Below, piece after piece: positions 18,295 to 26,160 of a stretch of DNA of 42,240 nucleotides. The notes beneath the pieces are model-generated. The model had not been told where the DNA came from and searched no databases. It saw nothing but the letters and a program-made list of their open reading frames with translations. The DNA lies in assembly GCA_021736615.1 (NCBI GenBank), contig JAIPFN010000005.1:1-42240 (forward strand), written 5' to 3'. A program made the translations under genes and the position numbers. Source of the stretch: Phycisphaerae bacterium (GTDB lineage Bacteria > Planctomycetota > Phycisphaerae > Sedimentisphaerales > Anaerohalosphaeraceae). Each line of letters begins with the position of its first letter. Within the stretch, counting starts at the first letter, position 1.

Positions 18295-18350
18295 CGCTAA
18301 CCCTTCAAAGAACTAATCACTAATAGCTTCGGCCGAAAGGCGGGTTTGAG

Positions 18351-19193
18351 TTAAATTCCGCAGCTCTTAAGATACTCCGCACTCTTTTTGAGAACATCAG
18401 CAGAACCGATAATTTCCAGTGTACCACTTTCGATATTAGCATCTTTGAGAACATCGCAAACACCCTTAATATCGATCACCCCGTCACCAAGAGCGATAGT
18501 CGAAAACCCACACCCAAACATCGTACCGCGTTTCGGCTCCCACTCGGCTTCGAGGTCCTTCCAGTGAACGTGATGGATTTTATCTTTGAAAACCTTAGCC
18601 ATCTCGACAGGGTCCGCCCCGCCGAGCCATGAGTTACCGGTATCAAGATTGACCCCAAGCGAATCCGGATTGCCTAGTCTGTCCATAACATCCTGCAAAC
18701 CCTGGATGCTGTCGGTGATCGGGCCGTGAGGTTCAAGCAGAATACGTACACCGTAGTCGGCTGCCATCTTGACCGGGACACAAAGTTTTTCGGCTATTGT
18801 AAAGACGCACTCTTTATACGAAAGGCTCCTGGCCCACTCTGACCGTGGATCGGTGTCGGTGGTGACAATATCTTTAATTCCGATAGCCGCCGCGAATTTA
18901 ACCGCCTTCATTATCTCTGCCGTTCCATACGTGCCGGGATTACTCGGTTCAAGCAGTCCGGCATGGGCACACACCGTCGAAGGAGTCATCCCGTACTTTT
19001 CAAAAAGACGCTTAACCTCAAACGGGTTTTCGTCAAGACTGACAGTCGGCGAAAAACCGGCAGTGCCAAGCATGCTGCCGCCTGCGTTGGTATCGGTAAT
19101 GTCGGCATGGGTAAACCCCATTTCCTTTGCATGCTCAAGCTGCTTTTCTACACTTGCAAACGGCTCAATCAGTAAAAAAACTCCAATATTCAA
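18351..19193 (-). CDS. Cytoplasmic sugar phosphate isomerase/epimerase (TIM barrel)
   Basis: This is a xylose-isomerase-like TIM barrel without an export signal. Metal-ligand type strands include GVRILLEPHG, LGVNLDTGNSW and HHVHWKD. It probably isomerises or epimerises a sugar produced by the neighbouring exported enzymes. I place the start at the TTG at 19191-19193: AAGGAG lies six bases upstream, and the protein then begins MNIGVFLLIEP (280 residues), the usual form. An upstream in-frame ATG at 19217 has no ribosome site and would add eight residues. The first gene of the sugar cluster, it follows the terminated prepilin gene and precedes the PmoA-family gene by 56 bp. Confidence 0.87.
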   Translation of the reverse strand: MNIGVFLLIEPFASVEKQLEHAKEMGFTHADITDTNAGGSMLGTAGFSPTVSLDENPFEVKRLFEKYGMTPSTVCAHAGLLEPSNPGTYGTAEIMKAVKFAAAIGIKDIVTTDTDPRSEWARSLSYKECVFTIAEKLCVPVKMAADYGVRILLEPHGPITDSIQGLQDVMDRLGNPDSLGVNLDTGNSWLGGADPVEMAKVFKDKIHHVHWKDLEAEWEPKRGTMFGCGFSTIALGDGVIDIKGVCDVLKDANIESGTLEIIGSADVLKKSAEYLKSCGI

Positions 19194-19294
19194 TTTATAC
19201 TCCTTTTCTGTTTTCAAATTTCACAGTTAAGCACTTTTATAAACGTTCGTCAGTGCTCAAATAATGCATTATATTTACAATTCCCTCAATTTTC

Positions 19295-19322
19295 AAAAAA
19301 CCAGGGAATTAACTAGTCCCTG
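19295..19322 (-). terminator. Rho-independent terminator of the prepilin gene
   Basis: Read on the minus strand, CAGGGA pairs with TCCCTG around a nine-base loop. It is followed by G and a run of six T. It starts 16 bases after the prepilin stop codon and separates that gene from the isomerase operon. Confidence 0.75.
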
Positions 19323-19337
19323 CCGCCATTGGCATTT

Positions 19338-20159
19338 CTACTTCAGCCAGGATATTTCCATATCTGGAACCCTTCTGAAATCCTTATGCCATTTAAGACC
19401 CCACAATTCTGTCAGACTGACAGGTTGTGTGCTGCCATCCATGAAAGTCATATTGATTTTCTTTTGGTGCCTGTTGATGCACACCCTTGCCATATCATAG
19501 CCCCATGACGGGCTTACAGGATTCATGTCTTCATAAAAAGTCGCACTGGGAGGTAATTTCTCTGCATTACGTTTGACATTAACATCATTGGGACTCATAG
19601 GATTGCCCCCAAACCAAACACTGTCAGAGATCATTGGAATGTCCGATGCTCCTGTGGAGGTAGACCTGACCCAGTGAAGTTTTGGAAGGCCCATCCAGCA
19701 ACCTGTGTTAGCACTATTTATCCACAGATTCGTCCCATAGCTTCCGGAATTTTTTGTTACTTCCGGGCCGAAACCATGAGCAACCATTAGAGGCCCCGGA
19801 CCCCATTGTTTAAACGTTGTGCCAATTCCACCGACAGACCCATTCGGTTTATTAGCCGACGGGCAAAAACGAAATTCGTCAACGTCTCCATAAATATCAG
19901 AAAGCATTGGCATCCATTTGCCTTGAGTATTGCCGGGACCGGACCTGTAATCTTCCCAGAACCTTTCATCGTTGTCCTGTGTATACATCAGGAATATCAT
20001 TCCCCACTGTTTCAAATTGGCTTTACAAACCAAAGCCTGAGCCTTCTTTTTGGCTATTCCGAGCGAAGGCATAAGTATAGCCAGAAGCAATGCGATGATC
20101 GCAATAACCACCAATAGCTCAATTAGCGTAAACGCTTTTTGGGTTTTTGTAATATACAT
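19338..20159 (-). CDS. Prepilin-like secreted protein (type II pseudopilin N-terminus)
   Basis: The N-terminus KAFTLIELLVVIAIIALLLAIL is a class III prepilin signal and membrane helix processed by a prepilin peptidase. Ala replaces the usual Gly before the cleavage site. The rest, with KANLKQWGMIFLMYTQDNDERFWEDY and a C-terminal HQKKINMTFMDGSTQPVSL, belongs to the large family of such proteins in Phycisphaerae, whose role is not established. I chose the ATG at 20157-20159 because AAGGG lies just upstream. An upstream in-frame TTG at 20198 would push the processing site inward. It has its own terminator. It is divergent from the AraC regulator (142-bp gap), which may control it. Confidence 0.85.
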   Translation of the reverse strand: MYITKTQKAFTLIELLVVIAIIALLLAILMPSLGIAKKKAQALVCKANLKQWGMIFLMYTQDNDERFWEDYRSGPGNTQGKWMPMLSDIYGDVDEFRFCPSANKPNGSVGGIGTTFKQWGPGPLMVAHGFGPEVTKNSGSYGTNLWINSANTGCWMGLPKLHWVRSTSTGASDIPMISDSVWFGGNPMSPNDVNVKRNAEKLPPSATFYEDMNPVSPSWGYDMARVCINRHQKKINMTFMDGSTQPVSLTELWGLKWHKDFRRVPDMEISWLK

Positions 20160-20301
20160 AATAACCCTTAAATACTTAGCCAAACTTATATCAAACAAAA
20201 TTATTTACCAATATATTGCTTCTGACAAGCACTTATGGTATCATAACGAGTGTGTAAGTCTTTCAAAATTTACCAGTGAAGAATATTGAACATGAAAAAT
20301 C

Positions 20302-21306
20302 ATGGAAAATCTGCCCTTTTTCTATAAAGACCAGGACACAACCTTTACCGCTGATCGCTGCAATTCTTTGATCAATGCAGTGAAAGATGGCAAAATCCGC
20401 CTTCAGGCGATGGCCCGGGATGGCTATCCGGGCGACGAGCTTAACAAGACCGACCTGCCCGGCGTACTGTCGGTGGGGCATTGGGATGCGGCCGGCAAAC
20501 AGGATTGGGGACTTGCCACACACCGCAACGAAGGGATTGAACTGACATTTCTGGAGCGGGGCAAGCTTGATTTCACGGCTGATGATCGAGATTACCTGCT
20601 AAAACCAGGTGATATGACCATCGCACGACCATGGCAGCCGCACAGTCTAGGCAAGCCGAATATTAGCTCGTGTCGTCTGCACTGGATTATTCTCGATGTT
20701 CAGGTTCGGCGGCCTCATAATAAATGGCAATGGCCCGACTGGCTGATCCTTACAGAAGAAGACCGCGGCAGACTTACTACCCTTTTAAGTCATAATGAAA
20801 CGCCCGTATGGTGTGCCAATAAAGAAATCAAAAGCTGCATCATGCAGATCGCCCAGGTATTACAGGCAAAAGACAAAACGTGCAAAATATCCCGGCTGGC
20901 CCTGCTGATCAATCAGCTGTTTCTTTCTTTACTGGAGATGCTCAGCAAACATGAGATCAAGCTCGAACCGAAATTATCCAGTACCCAGAGAACCGTCGAA
21001 TTGTTCCTGGAAAGCCTTCGGAACAATAACTCGCTGCTCAAGCGGCAATGGAACGCAGAAACTATGGCCAGACATTGCGAGATCGGCTTGACCCGGTTCA
21101 ACAACCTTTGCAAAAAAGTCACCAACATGACGCCCATTCAGTACCTCAACTTCTACCGAATAGAAATGGCCGCCGAAATGCTTAAAAACAACCCGGAACT
21201 GACCGTTACCCAGACCGCTTTTGCCTGCGGTTTCAACTCTAGCCAATACTTCGCAACCGCCTTTAAACAACTAAAAGGCAGCACCCCAAGAGACTACAGA
21301 AAATAA
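20302..21306 (+). CDS. AraC-family transcriptional regulator with cupin sensor
   Basis: The 334-residue protein has an N-terminal cupin-like sensor (about 65-125; GIELTFLERGKLDFTADDRDYLLKPGDMTIARPWQPHSL). The C-terminal AraC DNA-binding domain (about 235-333) has two helix-turn-helix units, the second as TVTQTAFACGFNSSQYFATAFKQLKGSTPRDYRK. Such proteins switch on sugar-use genes on binding a sugar. It is transcribed away from the prepilin gene and the sugar cluster at 11926-19193, which are its likely targets. The ribosome site is weak. The inducer is unknown. Confidence 0.92.
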   Translation: MENLPFFYKDQDTTFTADRCNSLINAVKDGKIRLQAMARDGYPGDELNKTDLPGVLSVGHWDAAGKQDWGLATHRNEGIELTFLERGKLDFTADDRDYLLKPGDMTIARPWQPHSLGKPNISSCRLHWIILDVQVRRPHNKWQWPDWLILTEEDRGRLTTLLSHNETPVWCANKEIKSCIMQIAQVLQAKDKTCKISRLALLINQLFLSLLEMLSKHEIKLEPKLSSTQRTVELFLESLRNNNSLLKRQWNAETMARHCEIGLTRFNNLCKKVTNMTPIQYLNFYRIEMAAEMLKNNPELTVTQTAFACGFNSSQYFATAFKQLKGSTPRDYRK

Positions 21307-21316
21307 GTATATTTTC

Positions 21317-21346
21317 TTGACAAAGTCTACTTTTGCGGACTATGAT
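21317..21346 (+). promoter_or_regulatory. Sigma70-type promoter for the small membrane protein gene
   Basis: TTGACA (21317-21322) and TATGAT (21341-21346) are separated by 18 bases, close to the ideal vegetative promoter. Transcription would start near 21353. This rules out in-frame start codons at 21333 and 21342 and favours the ATG at 21381. Confidence 0.65.
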
Positions 21347-21380
21347 TAGTAGTGATTGTTTAATTGTTTTTTTGGGTTAC

Positions 21381-21878
21381 ATGAATATGAATGTTAAGAT
21401 AGACGATTACTATCAAACTGACGTGGAGTCTAATGCCCTGGAGGGACGGGATAAGTACATCATGGACAGATGGGACCAGCTCTTTGCGCATCTTAGAGAG
21501 GGTTTCAACAACATGATAAACTACCTGCTGCTGATAAACGGCGCAGGCTCCGTAACGACCTTGGCCTTCATGGGAGCATCACCGGCAGCTAGAAGCATGA
21601 CTTCCCTGAGACTTTCGGCATTTTTCTTCTCTTTGGGAATTATCTTTATCGGCGTACTCCGGGCGATAATAGTCCACCGGGCCGCGGGGTTTTTCAACGC
21701 CTGGCGAAGGGACGTAAAGAAATATCACTCCGAGCAAGTGGCCTTTTCAAAGATGACCGCAAACGACGACAACAGAACCCAGACAGCACCAATAGAGTTC
21801 ATCGCCGGATACGCCTGTGGCCTGTCTTTTATAATAGCCTCCATCGCTGGAGCAATAAGCCTGTTCACATTCAACTAG
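21381..21878 (+). CDS. Small membrane protein of unknown function
   Basis: The 165-residue protein is not recognised. A soluble N-terminus (MNMNVKIDDYYQTDVESNAL, about 1-45) precedes three hydrophobic stretches: NMINYLLLINGAGSVTTLAFMG, LRLSAFFFSLGIIFIGVLRAII and a C-terminal YACGLSFIIASIAGAISLFTF. A basic loop lies between the second and third. The start at 21381 is chosen because the promoter at 21317-21346 lies over the earlier in-frame starts; a second ATG two codons later is possible. It converges on the zinc-ribbon/PH gene with three bases between stops. No partner genes suggest a role. Confidence 0.65.
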   Translation: MNMNVKIDDYYQTDVESNALEGRDKYIMDRWDQLFAHLREGFNNMINYLLLINGAGSVTTLAFMGASPAARSMTSLRLSAFFFSLGIIFIGVLRAIIVHRAAGFFNAWRRDVKKYHSEQVAFSKMTANDDNRTQTAPIEFIAGYACGLSFIIASIAGAISLFTFN

Positions 21879-21881
21879 CCT

Positions 21882-22634
21882 TTATTCAAGGTGGATGACG
21901 CCCTGTCTGGTATCGGCGTCGAGGCTTGCTTTTTTAAGGACGTTGAATATTTTCCTGGGGTTTCTGACCTTATAGAAATCGAATTCCGGGTCAGTCTCGT
22001 CTTTCGTAAAAAGAGTAACAGTTCCTATCCCGATCAGACAGTCTGTTATCGACCGGTGCAGTTTCATATCCACAACGCGGAACATATCGACATTGTCAAT
22101 CTTGCGATTAAAAAGACCCCGCTCCCACTCGATCCTGTCTGGGGTAACCTCGTAAGCAGTGCTTTTAAGGATAATTATTTTGAGAGCGAAGATCAGCACC
22201 GCAAGGATAGCAACGACAACCGCCGCGAGTATCCGGTAGCTGGAAAACATGATATACTGGTTTTCAGTAAACTCAAATCGGTCAACGGCGAAGTCCTTTA
22301 CATATTGTTCGATGCGCACATTATAAAGTACCCCCGAAAGACCAAATAAAATCGCAGTCTTAAAAAACAACCCGATAGATGCAAACATCGAGGGCCTCAC
22401 CCGAAAAAGAACATCATCATCCTCTCCCTTAAGTTCCTCGTCCAATTCTTCGTCATTATATTCAAGCTCCTCATCTTCCTCAGTTCCATCGTCAACAGCG
22501 AGGTTATCAAGAGCTGGGTGACCTTCCGGGTACAGAAACTCCGAGCAAAAACGGCATTTGACCGCGGCAGCGAGAATAGTCTCCGCACAAAATGGGCACT
22601 TCTTAGTTTTTTTCTTAGTAATCGTTTCGGGCAT
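21882..22634 (-). CDS. Membrane protein with N-terminal zinc ribbon and bacterial PH-like domain
   Basis: Residues about 13-34 carry two CxxC knuckles (CPFC and CRFC) of a UPF0547-like zinc ribbon. A strongly acidic linker (DDGTEEDEELEYNDEELDEE) follows, then two membrane segments (about 85-105 and 130-152). A bPH2/DUF304-type domain ends the protein (STAYEVTPDRIEWERGLFNRKIDNVDMFRVVDMKLHRS). bPH2 proteins are membrane-associated and of uncertain function. No clear ribosome site precedes the ATG. The zinc ribbon, acid linker and PH domain in one 250-residue protein are seen directly; a role in membrane sensing is inference. Confidence 0.8.
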   Translation of the reverse strand: MPETITKKKTKKCPFCAETILAAAVKCRFCSEFLYPEGHPALDNLAVDDGTEEDEELEYNDEELDEELKGEDDDVLFRVRPSMFASIGLFFKTAILFGLSGVLYNVRIEQYVKDFAVDRFEFTENQYIMFSSYRILAAVVVAILAVLIFALKIIILKSTAYEVTPDRIEWERGLFNRKIDNVDMFRVVDMKLHRSITDCLIGIGTVTLFTKDETDPEFDFYKVRNPRKIFNVLKKASLDADTRQGVIHLE

Positions 22635-22769
22635 ATCAATAATATCGTAAATTAACCCCGTAATACATGAAAAAACGGTTCTACTGCTGCCTTATATCTG
22701 ACAAATACACTTAAATTACCTATCCTGCTAAAAAAGACCCGAAAGGTCATTTCGTTACTAAGACCACCC

Positions 22770-22804
22770 AAAAAAACCCCGCTATGATATTTTATCATGC
22801 GGGG
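22770..22804 (-). terminator. Rho-independent terminator of the ParA-CBM48 gene
   Basis: On the minus strand CCCCGCATGATA pairs with TATCATAGCGGGG (one bulged base) around AAA, and seven T residues follow. It begins 34 bases after the stop codon of the gene at 22839. Confidence 0.9.
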
Positions 22805-22838
22805 CGTTTATGGTTTTAAGCAAAGTGTTAGTTTGATA

Positions 22839-24221
22839 TCAGTGAACTTCGAGTACCGAATTGCATTCCCCGAACGGGTTCATTTCTGTTGTTTCGTTGT
22901 AGGGGTCCTGCTGCCAGTGACCATCGACAACGAGCCTGTAACGGTACTTGCCTTTGGCCAGCGGCAGTTTGATCTGCCACAGACCCTTTTCGGTCATCTT
23001 TTCCATCTGTAGTTTGCCCGGCTGCCAGTTGTTGAAGTCGCCTGCGATCTGGACGCTTTCGGCACGCGGATAGAGACTTACGAACATTACGGCGTCGTCG
23101 ACCTGGCGAACACCATAGAAATCGGCGATCTTCTGATCAATAGTCTTTGCAACGGTTTGCGGCTTAGCCTTCTGATCAGGAGCAGCCTCGGCGACAAGTT
23201 CTACCGTTGCCGGTTTTTCTTCGGCAACTATCTCTTTTTCGACAACTGTTTCTTCTATTACAGGTACTTTAACAATAATCGGAGGAGCCGGTTCGACCAT
23301 TATCTCGCCGGAGGCAACGAGATCTGTCCGGGCAATTTCGGCTTTAGTCTCATTATCCAAAGGCTCTACAGAGGAGAGGAGTTCGTCGGCACTTGCGCTG
23401 ATGGCGTCAAGTTTGGACTGCAATGCCTCAACGGCCTGAGCACGCTGCGAATGTGCATCGGTGCTTACAAGTTCTTCGGCGAATTCCTGAAAATCCTTAA
23501 AGCCCTTACTAGCCGGGTCGTATTCGCTTACGGGCTGACCAAGGCTTGCCGCCTCTTTCAGTTTGGTATTGAAATTGATAACAGACTTGAACATGCGGTC
23601 TGAGAAGTGCTTGCGAAGTTCGCTGAGTATTTCGCGGCCCATCTTAGTACGAATATCGTACATACTGGCAAGAACCATGACGTTAATGTCCTGTCCGCAC
23701 TGGTCGCAAAGAACATTAAGCGTGGCAAGCTGCTTGCTCAGGCCATGTAGAGAGAAGTACCCTGTCTCGACCGGAACAATAATATCGGTAGACGCACGGA
23801 TTGCATTGAAAGTAAGCAAACCGACCGATGGGGGACAGTCGATAATGACATAGTCATAATTGCGTTTAACAGAATCAAGAACCTTCTTAAGGCACATCTC
23901 ACTGTCAATAAGGCCGGCCATCTGCTGCTCGAAAGCGGCAAGGTCGATACTGGCAGGAGCAAGCTCGAAATTCTCGGAAATCTTCCACATGATCTCGGTA
24001 AGCCGAATAGCTTCGCCTCTGCTGTGGCTGACAAGAATGTCGTAAATGCTCTGTTCGATCTGTTCCTCGGGAACAGCGAGGCCAACTGCACAATGCGATT
24101 GAGGATCCATATCAACCAGCAATGTCCTGTGTCCCCTGACGGCAAGAGCACTTGCCAGGTTAATTGAAACGGTTGTCTTACCGCAACCGCCCTTTTGATT
24201 TATTATTGCAATCGTTCTCAT
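22839..24221 (-). CDS. ParA/MinD-type ATPase fused to a C-terminal glycogen-binding (CBM48/AMPK1-type) domain
   Basis: The 460-residue protein opens with a ParA ATPase (about 1-250). It has deviant Walker A KGGCGKTT (10-17), switch LLVDMDPQ (about 34-41) and Walker B VIIDCPPS (125-132), with the family segment DIIVPVETGYFSLHGL. A Glu/Val/Pro-rich linker (about 255-365) leads to a beta-sandwich (about 377-460) with AESVQIAGDFNNWQP, GLWQIKLPLAKGKYRYRLVVDG and HWQQDP. These are the starch/glycogen-binding signatures of AMPK-beta and CBM48. ParA ATPases position plasmids, chromosomes, carboxysomes and chemotaxis arrays; here the cargo could be an alpha-glucan granule. No parB is adjacent. The ATG at 24219-24221 follows GGGAG; an earlier in-frame ATG at 24308 is less likely. 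A terminator follows the gene. Confidence 0.9.
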   Translation of the reverse strand: MRTIAIINQKGGCGKTTVSINLASALAVRGHRTLLVDMDPQSHCAVGLAVPEEQIEQSIYDILVSHSRGEAIRLTEIMWKISENFELAPASIDLAAFEQQMAGLIDSEMCLKKVLDSVKRNYDYVIIDCPPSVGLLTFNAIRASTDIIVPVETGYFSLHGLSKQLATLNVLCDQCGQDINVMVLASMYDIRTKMGREILSELRKHFSDRMFKSVINFNTKLKEAASLGQPVSEYDPASKGFKDFQEFAEELVSTDAHSQRAQAVEALQSKLDAISASADELLSSVEPLDNETKAEIARTDLVASGEIMVEPAPPIIVKVPVIEETVVEKEIVAEEKPATVELVAEAAPDQKAKPQTVAKTIDQKIADFYGVRQVDDAVMFVSLYPRAESVQIAGDFNNWQPGKLQMEKMTEKGLWQIKLPLAKGKYRYRLVVDGHWQQDPYNETTEMNPFGECNSVLEVH

Positions 24222-24526
24222 TATCTGCTCCCTGCGTCCGTTCCGGAAACTGATTATATTATTATTACAGGAATCCCTAACAATCCTTTTTGGCGATAAA
24301 CGATACATATCGCTGCAAATAACGCCAACTTAGAGCTTCCACTATGAAAATACAACTTTCACTTATAGGAAAATCGACAAACGACAAAAAAAACTTTAGT
24401 TTTTATAGGACAATTTCACAAAAAACGCAAATATTAACATAAATATTGCGTATATTTTCGGAACTACTGCCGAAAAACCGGATTCAAAAGGAAAATACGC
24501 CCCTGCTTTTCAGCGTTATTAAACAT
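24222..24526. other. 305-bp AT-rich region upstream of the ParA-CBM48 gene
   Basis: No gene is seen. The region lies between the E2 gene stop and the ParA start on the same strand and probably carries the ParA promoter. No clear operator or hairpin was found. Confidence 0.4.
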
Positions 24527-25609
24527 TCAGGAAAAATTATCGGCTGCTTCCAGTGTCTTTTTTATGTAATCAAGAAACTGTCCGGCACTTGCACCGTTAG
24601 CAACCCTGTGATCGACGGAAATTGACATTTTCATGATCTTCCTGATCTCTACGTTCTTTTTGTGCGGAACACAGGTTTCGGTGCTTCTTCCAAGCCCAAC
24701 TATGCTGCACTGGCCGGGAATCACCACCGGAATAAACATCTCCACTCCGCAAGGCCCCATATTGCTGAGCGTTATACAGGCCCCTTGGAGATCTTCGAGC
24801 GTAAGTTTTTTATTGGCTGCCTTTTTGGCTAAGTCGGCTCTTTCGGCGGCAATAGCGATAACAGTCTTATTATCGACATTTTTTATTACCGGTGCGACCG
24901 CTCCCCCAGGAACTTCCATGACCAGCCCAATTCCGATCTCGTCGCTTAATACGATATTTTCCCCGGAAATCTGGCCTGTCATTTCGGGGTATCTCACCAG
25001 GCACTGTGCCATAGCGAGCATCACAAAATCGTCGATTATAACATTAGCATCTTTCTGTGTATTCATTTTTTCTATCAACTCGGCGATTTCAGTAACATCA
25101 ACCTTTATCGTTAGATAAAAACACGGAATGTGACGTTTGCTCTGGACCATCCGGTCGCCAAGAAGCTTCTGGAGCCTGCCAAGGGGAATAGTTTTTCCCG
25201 GCCGGCAGGTGGACTCATCGGGCCAATCACCATCTGCGAGACTTGAGCAAATATCACTGTTATTGACCTGCCGTATCTCGGTATCATGGGTATGAATGTA
25301 TTCAATTTCTTTGCGAAGAGCATCCTTTTCGGCGGTCAACTCCTTTAAGAGATCGGCGCAGACAATTTCTTCCTCTGTGCCAAAGACTGCAAGCGGGGTG
25401 TTGACGGCAACTGTTTCGCAATCGCCGATGAGTATGTGTTTTACAAAACCGCTTTCGGGGGACTCGACTTCGAGGGTCGCTTTGTCGGTCTCGACCTCAA
25501 ATATGATGTCTCCCTTGCTGACCTTGTCGCCTATTTTTATCATGGCATTTACGATGGTTCCTTCTTCCATCGCCTTGCCAAGTTTCGGTAATCTAACCGC
25601 TATTGCCAT
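24527..25609 (-). CDS. Orphan lipoyl-E2 acyltransferase (2-oxoacid dehydrogenase E2-like)
   Basis: The 360-residue protein has one lipoyl domain (about 1-78) with attachment Lys43 in ETDKATLE. A Lys/Glu-rich, possibly coiled segment (about 85-105) precedes a catalytic acyltransferase domain (about 135-357; PCFYLTIKVDVTEIAEL, TLSNMGPCGVEMFIPVV, SVDHRVANGASAGQFLDYI). The usual E3/E1-binding domain between the two is not recognisable. The catalytic His334 is present, but the motif usual as HRxxDG reads HRVANG, with Asn338 for Asp. No E1 or E3 gene is in the window. It may work with a complex encoded elsewhere, or be a divergent acyltransferase. GGAGCAG precedes the ATG. Confidence 0.85.
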   Translation of the reverse strand: MAIAVRLPKLGKAMEEGTIVNAMIKIGDKVSKGDIIFEVETDKATLEVESPESGFVKHILIGDCETVAVNTPLAVFGTEEEIVCADLLKELTAEKDALRKEIEYIHTHDTEIRQVNNSDICSSLADGDWPDESTCRPGKTIPLGRLQKLLGDRMVQSKRHIPCFYLTIKVDVTEIAELIEKMNTQKDANVIIDDFVMLAMAQCLVRYPEMTGQISGENIVLSDEIGIGLVMEVPGGAVAPVIKNVDNKTVIAIAAERADLAKKAANKKLTLEDLQGACITLSNMGPCGVEMFIPVVIPGQCSIVGLGRSTETCVPHKKNVEIRKIMKMSISVDHRVANGASAGQFLDYIKKTLEAADNFS

Positions 25610-25932
25610 TTACTGCTCCGTCTTCAAACCGACCTGTCGCCTGCTTGAAATGTCTATTGAAAAATTCAGCCCGTCTTAATAAATCATCCGGGTACTTTTG
25701 TTTAATTTAGCTTATTGTATATACTATTGGTGCCGTTGCAAGGATGAAAATCCTGATTATCAGTATCATAAACAAAATTTAACGCCGCCGCCGCTATAAT
25801 CTTATAGTAAAATACTCACTTTTGAAAAAATTATCTTTATCCCCCCCTTTGTTGAACCGATATTATACAAGTATAAGAAGAAATAAAACCTTAGGGCATA
25901 GTTTTATCTTGCCCGAAACAGGAGATAGTAAA
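25610..25932. other. 323-bp divergent intergenic region
   Basis: No gene is seen between the E2 gene and the small gene starting at 25933. The frame of the small gene stays open upstream to 25822, but the ribosome site places the start at 25933. Confidence 0.4.
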
Positions 25933-26115
25933 ATGAATGAAAAAGAGATTATGGACTGGATGCAAAATAAGGTAAAAGAGGGTGAATTCAGCGATCCGGC
26001 AAGCCTTGCAAGGGAATTTCTGCGCACTCACAAGATCACAAATTCTCTCGATCCGGATTTCTCCAAGGCTCTCGATGCCGGTTTTAAAGTAACCCAGGAA
26101 ATCTACGACCTCTAA
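25933..26115 (+). CDS. 60-residue hypothetical protein
   Basis: This short protein (MNEKEIMDWMQNKVKEG... to ...FKVTQEIYDL) is not recognised. It looks soluble and largely helical, with charged helices and a short FSDPASLAREFLRTH segment. The ATG at 25933 is chosen because GGAGATAG lies just upstream; the 37 codons further upstream have no ribosome site and look like leader sequence. It converges on ccdA with a 45-bp gap. A real gene is favoured by its ribosome site and amino-acid composition. Confidence 0.6.
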   Translation: MNEKEIMDWMQNKVKEGEFSDPASLAREFLRTHKITNSLDPDFSKALDAGFKVTQEIYDL

Positions 26116-26160
26116 AAGAAGTTCTTGAAAAGGATTCCGGCGGCGGCGGTTGTAGGTCGG

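Noticed and set aside
22839..24308. Longer start for the ParA-CBM48 gene at 24308
   Set aside because: The added 29 residues precede the normal ParA start, and the ATG at 24219-24221 has a clear GGGAG ribosome site.
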